A program made the position numbers and the translations under genes. Below, piece after piece: positions 25,935 through 34,263 of a DNA stretch of 36,813 bases. Under the pieces are notes generated by a model. That model had not been told where the DNA came from, made no database searches, and saw only the letters and a program-made list of their open reading frames with translations. How positions within the stretch are numbered: position 1 is the first letter of the stretch; the number at the start of each line of letters is the position of its first letter. This DNA is from Methanobrevibacter ruminantium. Its GTDB lineage: Archaea > Methanobacteriota > Methanobacteria > Methanobacteriales > Methanobacteriaceae. The stretch spans positions 1 through 36,813 of the forward strand of contig NZ_JAEDCO010000015.1 in the NCBI RefSeq assembly GCF_016294135.1. Reading direction: 5' to 3'.

Positions 25935-26417
25935 ATGGCAACTACATTAAAAAAAGCTGTAGGTATCATTGCTGTTGTCGTTGTTTTGTTTTTAGCGATA
26001 ACTGCATTTTCTGGTATTTTGATTTTAGCTCAAGACGATACTGAAGGAGGAATTCCCGGAGTAGATATGGCTGCTTTATGGAGTATAAATGGAGGTTTTA
26101 CTTGGATTTATCCTGGAAGTTCACATAATGCAAATGGTCATACCCTTCATAACATTTATATGACTGATAATCCTTATCAAGATGCTAAAGAGATTATGGA
26201 ATATACTTATGGTGTAAGCCCTCATGTTTTAGTGATCATTAACGATCAGGCAGCTGCACACATTTTTGGAGACAATATTTTAGATACTATCCGTCAACAT
26301 GACTGGGTCGAAGGAAACTCTCGTGGGGATGCTGTTGCTATAAGTATTACACATGTAAACCCATTACCGATTATTCCAGATATCTTGTTAGGTAATATTA
26401 AAATCATGTTAATTTAA
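25935..26417 (+). CDS. Membrane-anchored hypothetical protein (160 aa)
   Basis: A 160-residue protein with one N-terminal hydrophobic segment (about residues 8-33, VGIIAVVVVLFLAITAFSGI), either an anchor or an uncleaved signal, then an external domain with WSINGGFTWIYPG, a His/Asn-rich piece (SSHNANGHTLHN) and a C-terminal hydrophobic end (PLPIIPDILLGNIKIMLI). I chose ATG 25935, which has GGTGGTGAT just upstream; an ATG at 25911 is in frame but lies before that site. The family is not recognised. The next gene, 311 nt on, encodes a polytopic membrane protein in the same direction. Confidence 0.7.
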   Translation: MATTLKKAVGIIAVVVVLFLAITAFSGILILAQDDTEGGIPGVDMAALWSINGGFTWIYPGSSHNANGHTLHNIYMTDNPYQDAKEIMEYTYGVSPHVLVIINDQAAAHIFGDNILDTIRQHDWVEGNSRGDAVAISITHVNPLPIIPDILLGNIKIMLI

Positions 26418-26470
26418 TAGTTTTGAATCCTTTTTCAAAACAAACTTTTCTCTTTCTTTTTTTATTTTTT

Positions 26471-26550
26471 CTATTTTTTAATAATTTTTTCTATTTTTTA
26501 ATAATTCTTTCTATTTTTTAATAATTCTTTCTTTTTTTTAATAATTTCTC
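26471..26550 (+). repeat. T-rich 20-bp tandem repeat
   Basis: Four consecutive 20-bp units of the type CTATTTTTTAATAATTCTTT run from 26471 to 26550, with decayed units to about 26585. They follow the 25935 gene. T-rich tandem units probably act as terminator; slippage explains the copies. The remainder of this 311-bp gap holds no gene. Confidence 0.65.
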
Positions 26551-26728
26551 TATTTTCCCTAATTTTTAATAATTTTTTCTAATTTTACTAATATTTAAAT
26601 ACTTAATTAAATAAAAATAATGATGTATATATAATCTTAAAAGTTATTTTAGATATTTTAAAGATTATTTATTATTCAGTTTACAAATTAAAAACTTAAA
26701 AAATTAAAATTATTCATTGTGTGATTTC

Positions 26729-27826
26729 ATGTTATTGATAGCTCAAAATCATTTTCAACTTATAGTCGAAGTAGGTTTGATTTTACTTGCTACCATGATA
26801 TTTGTTCTAAATCTAGTTCCTTTTTCATTAAGTGTAGTTACTTTCCTATCCCTATTCTTATCTGGAGGATTTGCAATTTTATTCGGAGCGGATTTAGCAT
26901 TTCTGATATTGTCATTTGGTCAGCATGAATTTACTCACCCATTCGGCCCAATTGCTCTTTTAGCTATTATAACTGCATTAGCTTCGCTGAAGGTGATGGA
27001 AGAGTCGGGGGTTAATGTAGCGCGGCTGAAAAGGATAGTTTATATGCTTCTTGCAGCAATTACTATCTTTGGAGGAGCAATGCATAGATCTTTCTTATTA
27101 TTATGGTTTGTTGGTTTATTCATAGGATACACTATTATTTCAAAATCCTTTAGACAAAAATCCATTCTTACATTGAGAAGAATCGGAATGTTCTTTGGAG
27201 CAGCATTAGTTGCTTTTGGAATATTAGAGATAGTTGCAAGAATCAGTGGTATGGAAGTTTTCTCTCCTGTGCTTAGGATTTCAAGACTTGCAGCAAATTC
27301 ATTATCCAGTTTAAAATTAGTAGTTGAAAATACTTGGTTAATTGGGCATGACCCTGCATCCTCTTACTGGTCAAATAGTTCCGGATTTGCTGATGGTTAT
27401 ATCAGTTTGCCAATGCAATTCATATTAATGTTTGGTTTACCGTTCCCTCTCTTCTTTGGTCTATTGGTAACCAGAAAGGATACAATCGATTATATGCTTC
27501 CAGGTATTTTTGGTTATGCTTATGACTTTGGATATCTCACATTCTTGATATTGCTCTTAATAGTTTTAGGAACCATTATCGTTGGATTAATGATTTTAAG
27601 GGAATACAGGCATAAAAGAGAAAGTAAAAATAGGAAATACCTTGGTAAAGAGGTTCTTTTAATTGGTTCCCTTACCGGTTTTGTTTCCCAAGCAATCATT
27701 GGTCTTTTCTTATTCAACAGGACTGTAAACGGTATGGCTTTACTGACATTCATGTTCTTGGGATCCTTAGTATTGGCTCATACTGTATCCATTAGAAGAG
27801 ACAGCAATGAAGCTGTAAGCAGATAA
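26729..27826 (+). CDS. Polytopic membrane protein of unknown function
   Basis: A 365-residue protein with about 9 hydrophobic helices spread over its length, an external-looking loop (NTWLIGHDPASSYWSNSSGFADGY in two pieces) and a charged cytoplasmic loop (REYRHKRESKNRKYLGKE). The C-terminus is charged. It resembles no transporter family I can name with confidence; the helix spacing is compatible with O-antigen polymerase-type membrane proteins, but that is a weak guess. Start ATG 26729 with GTGAT upstream; a TTG at 26717 is an alternative. Confidence 0.75.
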   Translation: MLLIAQNHFQLIVEVGLILLATMIFVLNLVPFSLSVVTFLSLFLSGGFAILFGADLAFLILSFGQHEFTHPFGPIALLAIITALASLKVMEESGVNVARLKRIVYMLLAAITIFGGAMHRSFLLLWFVGLFIGYTIISKSFRQKSILTLRRIGMFFGAALVAFGILEIVARISGMEVFSPVLRISRLAANSLSSLKLVVENTWLIGHDPASSYWSNSSGFADGYISLPMQFILMFGLPFPLFFGLLVTRKDTIDYMLPGIFGYAYDFGYLTFLILLLIVLGTIIVGLMILREYRHKRESKNRKYLGKEVLLIGSLTGFVSQAIIGLFLFNRTVNGMALLTFMFLGSLVLAHTVSIRRDSNEAVSR

Positions 27827-28192
27827 AAAATAATTTTTCTATTTTTTTACTTTTTTTACTCTTTTTTACTTTTTTTTACTTTTTTTATTTCAAAAATCTT
27901 TTTTTTTTTCTGATTTTTATTTTGCCTTTTTTATTTTACTTTTTTTAACTTTTCACTATTTTTAATTCTTTGTTTTATTTTTGCTATTTTTTTTAAAACT
28001 TTTTTAATTTTCAGTTTAATTTTACACTTTTTGTTTTTCTAATGGATTTTTATAAAAATATTAACTATTGATGTTCTGATTTTTTTAAAATAGTAATATT
28101 TAATTATAAACATTTATAAAGATATTAGTATATTATTAATTGGATTAATTAATAAAATTTTATGATTAACTACAATAATTTTGGTGATTATT
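27827..28192. other. T-rich terminator zone and prs promoter
   Basis: No gene is seen. From 27833 to about 28020 the plus strand is mainly T with short ACTTTTTTT-type units, probably termination signals. CATTTATAAAG near 28109-28119 is a candidate TATA box for prs. Confidence 0.45.
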
Positions 28193-29113
28193 TTGATAAT
28201 TGGTGGTTCAGCATCACAAAAATTGGCAGCAAACGTTGCTAAGGAATTAGGAGAAACCTTATGTCCTCTTGAAACTAAAAAATTCCCAGATGGAGAAAGG
28301 TATGTTAGGATTAAAGGGGAAGTTGAAAAGAATGTTACAGTTATTCAATCAACCGGTTTTCCTCAAGATGAAAATTTAATTGAATTGTTATTTATACTTA
28401 GAACTCTTAAAGACTTAGGTGCAGAGCATATTAAAGTGGTTGTCCCATATTTGGGTTATGGTAGACAGGAATTAAGATTTAAAGATGGGGAAGCCATTTC
28501 CGCTCAATTGGTATCCAACTTGATTGAAGAATCCGGTGCAGATGAATTCATTTCAATCAACTTGCATGAAGACAGTGTCAGAGACTTCTTCAACATTCCA
28601 ACTGCAAACCTTTCTGCTATGGCACCAATTGCAGAATACATTGCTGACAAGGTGGAAAACCCTATAATCATCGCTCCAGATAAAGGTGCTTTAGGATTTG
28701 CAGAGGAAATAGCTGAAATTCTCGGCTGCAATTGTACCTATATGAGCAAAGTCAGATTAGGTCCTGACAAGGTTGAAACCAGAATCGTTGATGTTCAATG
28801 TGATTTTGACACAGAAGATCTTGATAAGGTTAAAAAGGATTCTAAAGTTAACATTGATTCTGTAGCTGGAAAAGAAGCAGTCATCATTGATGACATTATT
28901 GCTACCGGTGGAACAATTGTAAATGCAATAGGTATCCTAAAAGAGCATGGTGCAAAATCTGTAGATGTCTGTTGTGTTCACCCAGTGCTTGTAAATGATG
29001 CTGTTTTAAAGATCATGGCTGCAGGAGCTCGTGACTTGTCAAGTACAGACACATTGAAATCAGATGTTAGCTGCATCTCTGTAGCTAAATTGATTGCTGA
29101 TGCTTTAAGATAA
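28193..29113 (+). CDS. prs: Ribose-phosphate pyrophosphokinase (PRPP synthase)
   Basis: A 306-residue archaeal PRPP synthase, transferring pyrophosphate from ATP to ribose 5-phosphate for nucleotide, histidine and NAD synthesis. N-terminal IIGGSASQKLA and KKFPDGERYVRI are family blocks. VVPYLGYGRQELRF is the ATP loop (usually Y-x-RQD), and AVIIDDIIATGGTI is the PRPP-binding motif. The start is TTG at 28193: GGTGA at 28183-28187 lies 5 nt before it, and the protein then begins at the conserved MIIGGSAS. Earlier in-frame TTG/GTG codons lie on or before that site. PRPP is also the co-substrate of the NAMPT-like enzyme in this window. Confidence 0.95.
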   Translation: MIIGGSASQKLAANVAKELGETLCPLETKKFPDGERYVRIKGEVEKNVTVIQSTGFPQDENLIELLFILRTLKDLGAEHIKVVVPYLGYGRQELRFKDGEAISAQLVSNLIEESGADEFISINLHEDSVRDFFNIPTANLSAMAPIAEYIADKVENPIIIAPDKGALGFAEEIAEILGCNCTYMSKVRLGPDKVETRIVDVQCDFDTEDLDKVKKDSKVNIDSVAGKEAVIIDDIIATGGTIVNAIGILKEHGAKSVDVCCVHPVLVNDAVLKIMAAGARDLSSTDTLKSDVSCISVAKLIADALR

Positions 29114-29328
29114 ATTTAATAACTTTTTTTATTTTCTTTTATTCTCTTTTAATTTCCCTATTTTTTCAATTAACTCTCTTTTTTATTCATTTAATTTTTT
29201 TTTTTTTTAAAAAGTATTACTTACGAATTAGTTAAATAATAATTGTTTGATTAATCAACAATAGTTTTATATTATATTAATTAAAATATTATATTATAAT
29301 TTAATTAATTTATATTTGGAGATATTGA

Positions 29329-29712
29329 ATGCACGAATTTGCTATGGCTCAAGGGATTTTCAACACAGTTTTAGAAACTGCACGGGCTAATGATGCAATT
29401 GAAGTTACTGAAATGGTTATTGAAATTGGAAAGTTGGCTATGTTAAATCCAGAACAATTGAAGTTTATGCTCGGTGTTATGTGTGAAGGTGAAGAATTAA
29501 CTAAAAATGCCGAGATGATCATTAAAACTGTTGATGTTGAAATTAAATGTCACAATTGTGGCTTTGAAGGTATAGGTAATGTTGATGATAGTGACCACTA
29601 TGCACCTATGATTTTATGTCCTGAATGTGAAAGTCATAGGGTTCAAGTCATAAATGGTAAAGACATTACCGTTAGAAGCATTAGTATTGAAAAAGAGGAT
29701 GATGAAAATTAG
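29329..29712 (+). CDS. hypA: Hydrogenase nickel incorporation protein HypA
   Basis: A 127-residue HypA, the nickel metallochaperone for NiFe hydrogenase maturation. The N-terminal MHE supplies the nickel-binding His2, followed by FAMAQGIFNTVLETA. The zinc site is formed by Cys74, Cys77, Cys97 and Cys100 (CHNC and CPEC). Length and order match the family. GGAG lies shortly before the ATG. HypB starts 182 nt downstream on the same strand, and the two proteins act together in nickel delivery. Confidence 0.95.
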   Translation: MHEFAMAQGIFNTVLETARANDAIEVTEMVIEIGKLAMLNPEQLKFMLGVMCEGEELTKNAEMIIKTVDVEIKCHNCGFEGIGNVDDSDHYAPMILCPECESHRVQVINGKDITVRSISIEKEDDEN

Positions 29713-29894
29713 TTAAATTCTTCTTTACCCCTCCATTAAAATTAGTTAAAAATTCACAATAGAAAATTCTATTGGAATACTTAATATTTCTTTTGATAAT
29801 TTCAATACTTTTTTAATAAAATACTAAAAATATTGTCCAAATTTTTAAAATTATTAAACTTATTATAAAATTACATGTTTTGAAGGTGAATCAT

Positions 29895-30614
29895 ATGCAT
29901 AAGATTGCAGATGTAGAGATAGCAAAGAATATTATGGATGCTAATGACAGATTAGCACATAAGAATTTACATTTATTGGAAGACCACGATATATTTTGTA
30001 TAGACTTCGTAGGAGCTATTGGATCTGGTAAAACAGCTCTTATTGAAGACTTAATTGATAATCTTGATGAGAAAGTCGGTGTACTTGCAGGAGATATCAT
30101 AAGTGATTTTGATGCTGACAGAATCAAATCCCACAATGCACCTGTTGTCGGGTTGAACACTGGTACAGAATGTCACTTGGATGCCCATTTGGTGGGCCAT
30201 GGTTTAGGTGACCTTCCTCTTGATGATATCGATTATCTTTTCATTGAAAATGTAGGTAATTTAATCTGTCCTGTTGACTTCCAATTAGGTTCTCATATGA
30301 GAATTGTTGTTGTCAGTGTTACTGAAGGTGATGACACTGTAGAAAAACACCCTTACATTTTCAAAGACTCTAACTTGATTATCATCAATAAGATTGATTT
30401 AGCTGATGCTGTTGGTGCAAGCACTGATAAAATGGTTGCTGATGCTAAGAAACTTAATCCTGATGTAAAAGTCATTACAACCAGCTTAAAAGAAGGTAAA
30501 GGATTAGATGAAGTGATTGAAGCTATTAAAGATGCTAAATCTCACGAAGCTGAACATCACCATCATCATGACCACGACCATGAGCACAGTCATGATCATG
30601 ACCATCATCATTAA
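29895..30614 (+). CDS. hypB: Hydrogenase nickel incorporation GTPase HypB
   Basis: A 239-residue HypB, the GTPase that drives nickel insertion into NiFe hydrogenases with HypA. The G1 loop is GAIGSGKT (40-47), the metal-binding Cys-His is in GTECHLDAHLVGHGL, and the specificity motif is INKIDLAD. The last 23 residues (217-239) are a His-rich tail with 14 His among Asp/Glu, a likely nickel store; in many bacterial HypB proteins such a stretch lies at the N-terminus. ATG 29895 has AAGGTGA upstream; an in-frame ATG/GTG start earlier (from 29880) overlaps that site. It is followed by a hairpin terminator. Confidence 0.95.
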   Translation: MHKIADVEIAKNIMDANDRLAHKNLHLLEDHDIFCIDFVGAIGSGKTALIEDLIDNLDEKVGVLAGDIISDFDADRIKSHNAPVVGLNTGTECHLDAHLVGHGLGDLPLDDIDYLFIENVGNLICPVDFQLGSHMRIVVVSVTEGDDTVEKHPYIFKDSNLIIINKIDLADAVGASTDKMVADAKKLNPDVKVITTSLKEGKGLDEVIEAIKDAKSHEAEHHHHHDHDHEHSHDHDHHH

Positions 30615-30622
30615 ATCCAAGT

Positions 30623-30690
30623 TTTTTGACCTTCGGTCAAAAACCTTGACCAAAAACCTTTTCAATGGTTGTTTTTAACCATCTTTTTTA
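30623..30690 (+). terminator. Double-hairpin 3' element after hypB
   Basis: Hairpin TTTTTGACC-TTC-GGTCAAAAA (30623-30643) is followed by CCTTGACCAAAAACCTTTTC, then ATGGTT/AACCAT (30665-30682) and a T run. The order hairpin, CAAAAxCCTxGACCAAAA-like phrase, second hairpin and T run matches the region after the thermosome gene. Confidence 0.65.
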
Positions 30691-30789
30691 TTCTTTTAAT
30701 TTATTTTCATTATTTTTCGCTGTTTTTTATTTAATTATTACTAAAATTTATTAAGTATTACTAAAATAATATTTATAAAAGGTGATTTC

Positions 30790-31821
30790 ATGAAAATATG
30801 GATTGATATATCAAATGCTCCTCATGTAAGATTTTTTAAAGATGTCATTAAGTATTTTGAAAATGAGGGAGAGGATGTTTTAGTCACTGCACGTAAATTC
30901 GGTGACATTCATAAATTAATGGATATGTATGATATTGATTTTGTATCTGTAGGTAAGCATGGGGTCACATTGGAAGAAAAGCTTAAGGAAAGTGCACAGC
31001 GTGTTGTGGACTTGGCAGACCTTGTTTCCGGTGAAAACTTTGATGTGGCATTGTCAAAGCATTCCATTGAACTTCCAAGGGTAGCATTTGGTCTTGCAAT
31101 TCCAAGTCTTTTTGTTCTGGATAATGAGCATGCAATGGCTGCAAATAAGTTGACTCTTCCATTATGCAGCAAGATTATAGTTCCAAGCATTATCGATGAA
31201 TGGAAATTAATGCAGTATGGTGCAAATCCAAATGATATCATCAAGTATAACGGAACTTCCGAGCTTATGCACTTTAACAATTTTAAGTTTAATGAGAATG
31301 TCTTTGATGATTTGGGATTAGACTTGCCACTTCAAAAGACTATCTTAATGAGACCTGAACCGTCTCTTGCTTCTTATTTGAATACTGATTGCAGAAAATC
31401 TGTTTTATCTCCAGTTGTAGATGTCCTAAAGGAATATGCTAATATTCTTATTCTTCCTAGATTTAAAGAGCAAGCAGAGATTTTTGAAGGAATCAAGAAT
31501 GTAACAATCCTTAAGCCACCTGTTGACACTTCAAGCATAATTAAGGCATGTGATCTTGTAATTGGTGCAGGTGGAACAATGAATAGGGAAGCGGCTATTC
31601 TACAGACTCCTGTCATTTCATGTTATCCTGGAGACACATTATCTGTAGACCAGTTTTATGTGGATAATGGTTTGATGTATAGGACAACTGATTTAGAGGA
31701 TATTACTCAACAGGCATTAAGCTTTATAGTAAATCCTCATGAACCAATTGAACTTAAAACAGACAATTTATTTGAACTTATTGTAAATAAGACTCACGAA
31801 TTAGGAAATTCTAAAAAGTAA
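30790..31821 (+). CDS. DUF354 family protein (glycosyltransferase-like)
   Basis: A 343-residue DUF354 protein, an archaeal family with a GT-B glycosyltransferase-like fold. Signs are the N-terminal MKIWIDISNAPHVRFFKDVI, the C-terminal half with LILPRFKEQ and KPPVDTSSIIKACDLVIGAG, and the nucleotide-site-like GAGGTMNREAAILQTPVIS. No membrane segment. A TATA-like box and AAAGGTGAT precede the ATG. Its substrate is unknown; a role in cell-surface glycan or pseudomurein-related sugar metabolism is only a possibility. It ends in T-rich DNA facing the minus-strand MarR operon. Confidence 0.88.
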   Translation: MKIWIDISNAPHVRFFKDVIKYFENEGEDVLVTARKFGDIHKLMDMYDIDFVSVGKHGVTLEEKLKESAQRVVDLADLVSGENFDVALSKHSIELPRVAFGLAIPSLFVLDNEHAMAANKLTLPLCSKIIVPSIIDEWKLMQYGANPNDIIKYNGTSELMHFNNFKFNENVFDDLGLDLPLQKTILMRPEPSLASYLNTDCRKSVLSPVVDVLKEYANILILPRFKEQAEIFEGIKNVTILKPPVDTSSIIKACDLVIGAGGTMNREAAILQTPVISCYPGDTLSVDQFYVDNGLMYRTTDLEDITQQALSFIVNPHEPIELKTDNLFELIVNKTHELGNSKK

Positions 31822-31875
31822 GTTTTATTAATTCTTTTTTTATTCTTTTTTATTTATTTTTCAGATTAGGCAAGG

Positions 31876-32478
31876 CTATTTTTTATCACAATTAGACAAT
31901 CCTGCCCATTCTTCATGAGGCTTATATTCCTTAAAGTATTTTTCAAAGATTTCCTTTCTGTGTTTAATTATCTTTTCATACTTTTCAGGGTTTTCATCCT
32001 TGAATTTATTATGAAGCGCTATGGTTAAACGATTCAAATATTCATTCAGATTTTCCTTTTCCTCTTCACTTAAAGTGTCAAAGATGTCAATGTCCTCATG
32101 ATTTTTGAATTCAATTGCTCTTCCTTCTTCTGTCAATTCAACAAGCAAGACCCTTTTGTCTTTAGGGGATGGAACTTTTCTGATGAAATTTTGCTGTTCT
32201 AGCTTATTTAATGTTTCATTAAGGGAAGTGACACTTATATTCAATATTTCGGCCAATTCCTTAGTGGAAAATCCATCTTTCCTTTTTAAAAAACCAATTA
32301 ACCTGCCTTGTCCCTTAGTAATGCTTTTCATTTCGGGATTTTGCTTTTTATTTCTCTTATCCAGAATTTCATTTATCATAATGAATTTATGGAACAATAA
32401 TTGATTATTCACTTGATTAGGATTAAAATGATTGATATGGCCTTTCAAATCTTTATCTGAATTATTTTCCCCATTCAT
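31876..32478 (-). CDS. MarR family transcriptional regulator
   Basis: A 200-residue MarR-type winged-helix repressor. The DNA-binding domain runs LIGFLKRKDGFSTKELAE, then LNISVTSLNETLNKLEQQNFIRKVPSPKDKRVLLVELTEEG (in pieces), with the wing around PSPKDKR. Both ends are longer than the ~145-residue norm, with an acidic N-terminus and a KEYKPHEEWAGL tail. Its ATG (32478-32476) overlaps the stop of the preceding ABC gene in an ATGA arrangement, so it is the last gene of the operon and probably controls it through the palindromes near 36091-36128. Confidence 0.9.
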   Translation of the reverse strand: MNGENNSDKDLKGHINHFNPNQVNNQLLFHKFIMINEILDKRNKKQNPEMKSITKGQGRLIGFLKRKDGFSTKELAEILNISVTSLNETLNKLEQQNFIRKVPSPKDKRVLLVELTEEGRAIEFKNHEDIDIFDTLSEEEKENLNEYLNRLTIALHNKFKDENPEKYEKIIKHRKEIFEKYFKEYKPHEEWAGLSNCDKK

Positions 32479-34262
32479 ATGATATTCTCCTTTCTTTGTG
32501 CATTCAAGGTATTGTAGTAATATCCTTTTTGCTCCAATAGCTCTTCATGTGAACCTTGCTCTATGATATGTCCATCTTCAATTACAATTATCTTGTCTGC
32601 ATTTCTGACAGTTGACAATCTGTGAGCAATGATTAAGCTTGTTCTCTCTTTCATCAGCTTATCCATAGCTTCTTGGATGATTTTTTCCGTTCTTGTATCA
32701 ACTGAGGATGTTGCTTCATCTAAAATCAGTATTTGCTTGTTTGAGAGAATGGTTCTTGCAATTGTCAGGAGTTGCTTTTGACCATGGGAGATATTGTCCG
32801 CATCTTCGTTAAGCTCACTTTCGTATCCTTCAGGGATTTGCCTTATGAAATGGTCTGCATGAGCCTCTTTTGAAGCGTTTATGACTTCTTCTTCAGTGGC
32901 ATCCAATTTACCATAACATATATTGTTGTATATTGTGTCATTGAATAGCCAAGTGTCTTGAAGCACCATTCCTACAAGAGATCTTACGCTATGCTTGTCG
33001 TAATTATTGATGTTCACGCCATCAATCTTTATCTCACCGCTATTCAGGTCATAGAATCTCATGAGCAGTTTCACTATTGTGGTCTTTCCTGCTCCAGTTT
33101 CTCCTACAATAGCTATTTTCTCCCCCTTCTTGACTTTGAATGAAAGGTCCTTGATTACTGGCTCATCTTCGCTGTAACCGAAGTTGACATTTTCAAAGCT
33201 TATCTCATCATTGATTTCCTTGATTTTCTCTTTTGAAGGGTTTTCTTCAATCCTTATTTCAAGGAACTCGAATATTCTTTCACTTGCTGCCATTGCAGTC
33301 TGTATCATGTTCATTATTCTTGTAATCTGTTCAATAGGTGTTGTGAAGTTTTTGGAGTATTGGATAAATGCCAAAATGTCTCCAACGCTTATTGCTTTCT
33401 GGAGTACGAGAACCGCTCCAAGAACTGATATGATCACATATTGCAGATTGGAAATGAAATGTACAAAAGGACCTGATAGACTTGAAAAGAACTTGGATTT
33501 CCATTCCTGTTCATACCAATTCTCATTTTCCTCTTCAAAGATTCTCATGGATTCCTTTTCCTGATTGAATGATCGAATGATTTCATGTCCTGTAAATGAT
33601 TCCTCAATTTGCCCATTCAGGTTTCCCCTATACCTTAGCTGCTTTAGATAGTAATCCTGTGAGTATTTGGTTATGTAGGTTATAATCAGGAAAGCGATTG
33701 GGACCAATATGATTGTAGTGAGGGTTAGCCATAGATTAATGGAAAGCATCATCACTGTAACCCCTATAATTGTAATGACTCCTGTCAACAATTGGTTGAA
33801 TGTTTGGACAATTCCTGTTTGGAGAGAGTCTACATCGTTTGTGATTCTTGATAAGATGTCTCCTCTTGTATTTATGTCCAAATCACCCATTGACAAGTGA
33901 GTGATCTTTTCAATCAAGTCCTTTCTAAGATTATAGCTGATGTCAGTTGTTATGTCCAAGAGGAGATAACTTTGAAGATATGAGAAAACTGCACTTATGA
34001 TGTATAGAATCACGATTGCAATGAGCAGATTGATTATATGATTCAAATTCATATTTCCGGAGTTTATTCCATCAAATATTGCAGTTGTAGCAAATCCGAT
34101 TAAAAGAGGGCTTATCACTGAAAACACTGTTGATATGATTCCACAGATAACTGTCAAGCTTAGCTTCAATTTATATCCTGTCAAGAGAGAGAATATGTTC
34201 TTTATTGACTGCTTAGCGTTTGCCGGTTTTTCAGGAGGTGCTCTTCGTGGTTTTCTTGCCAT
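32475..34262 (-). CDS. ABC exporter half-transporter, catalytic-site partner
   Basis: A 595-residue type IV ABC exporter half: six membrane helices in the first ~320 residues, then one ATPase domain. Walker A GETGAGKTTIV, Walker B ILILDEATSSVD with the catalytic Glu, and switch LIIAHRLST with His are intact. The signature reads ISHGQKQLL instead of SGGQ. In heterodimeric exporters such as TM287/288 this combination belongs to the subunit that supplies the working Walker B and the altered signature. It lies 1 nt after the first ABC gene and overlaps marR. Likely exports drugs, lipids or peptides. Confidence 0.93.
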   Translation of the reverse strand: MARKPRRAPPEKPANAKQSIKNIFSLLTGYKLKLSLTVICGIISTVFSVISPLLIGFATTAIFDGINSGNMNLNHIINLLIAIVILYIISAVFSYLQSYLLLDITTDISYNLRKDLIEKITHLSMGDLDINTRGDILSRITNDVDSLQTGIVQTFNQLLTGVITIIGVTVMMLSINLWLTLTTIILVPIAFLIITYITKYSQDYYLKQLRYRGNLNGQIEESFTGHEIIRSFNQEKESMRIFEEENENWYEQEWKSKFFSSLSGPFVHFISNLQYVIISVLGAVLVLQKAISVGDILAFIQYSKNFTTPIEQITRIMNMIQTAMAASERIFEFLEIRIEENPSKEKIKEINDEISFENVNFGYSEDEPVIKDLSFKVKKGEKIAIVGETGAGKTTIVKLLMRFYDLNSGEIKIDGVNINNYDKHSVRSLVGMVLQDTWLFNDTIYNNICYGKLDATEEEVINASKEAHADHFIRQIPEGYESELNEDADNISHGQKQLLTIARTILSNKQILILDEATSSVDTRTEKIIQEAMDKLMKERTSLIIAHRLSTVRNADKIIVIEDGHIIEQGSHEELLEQKGYYYNTLNAQRKENII

Positions 34263-34263
34263 A

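Noticed and set aside
26471..26550. CRISPR array
   Set aside because: Units are head-to-tail with no spacers and are low-complexity T-rich DNA.
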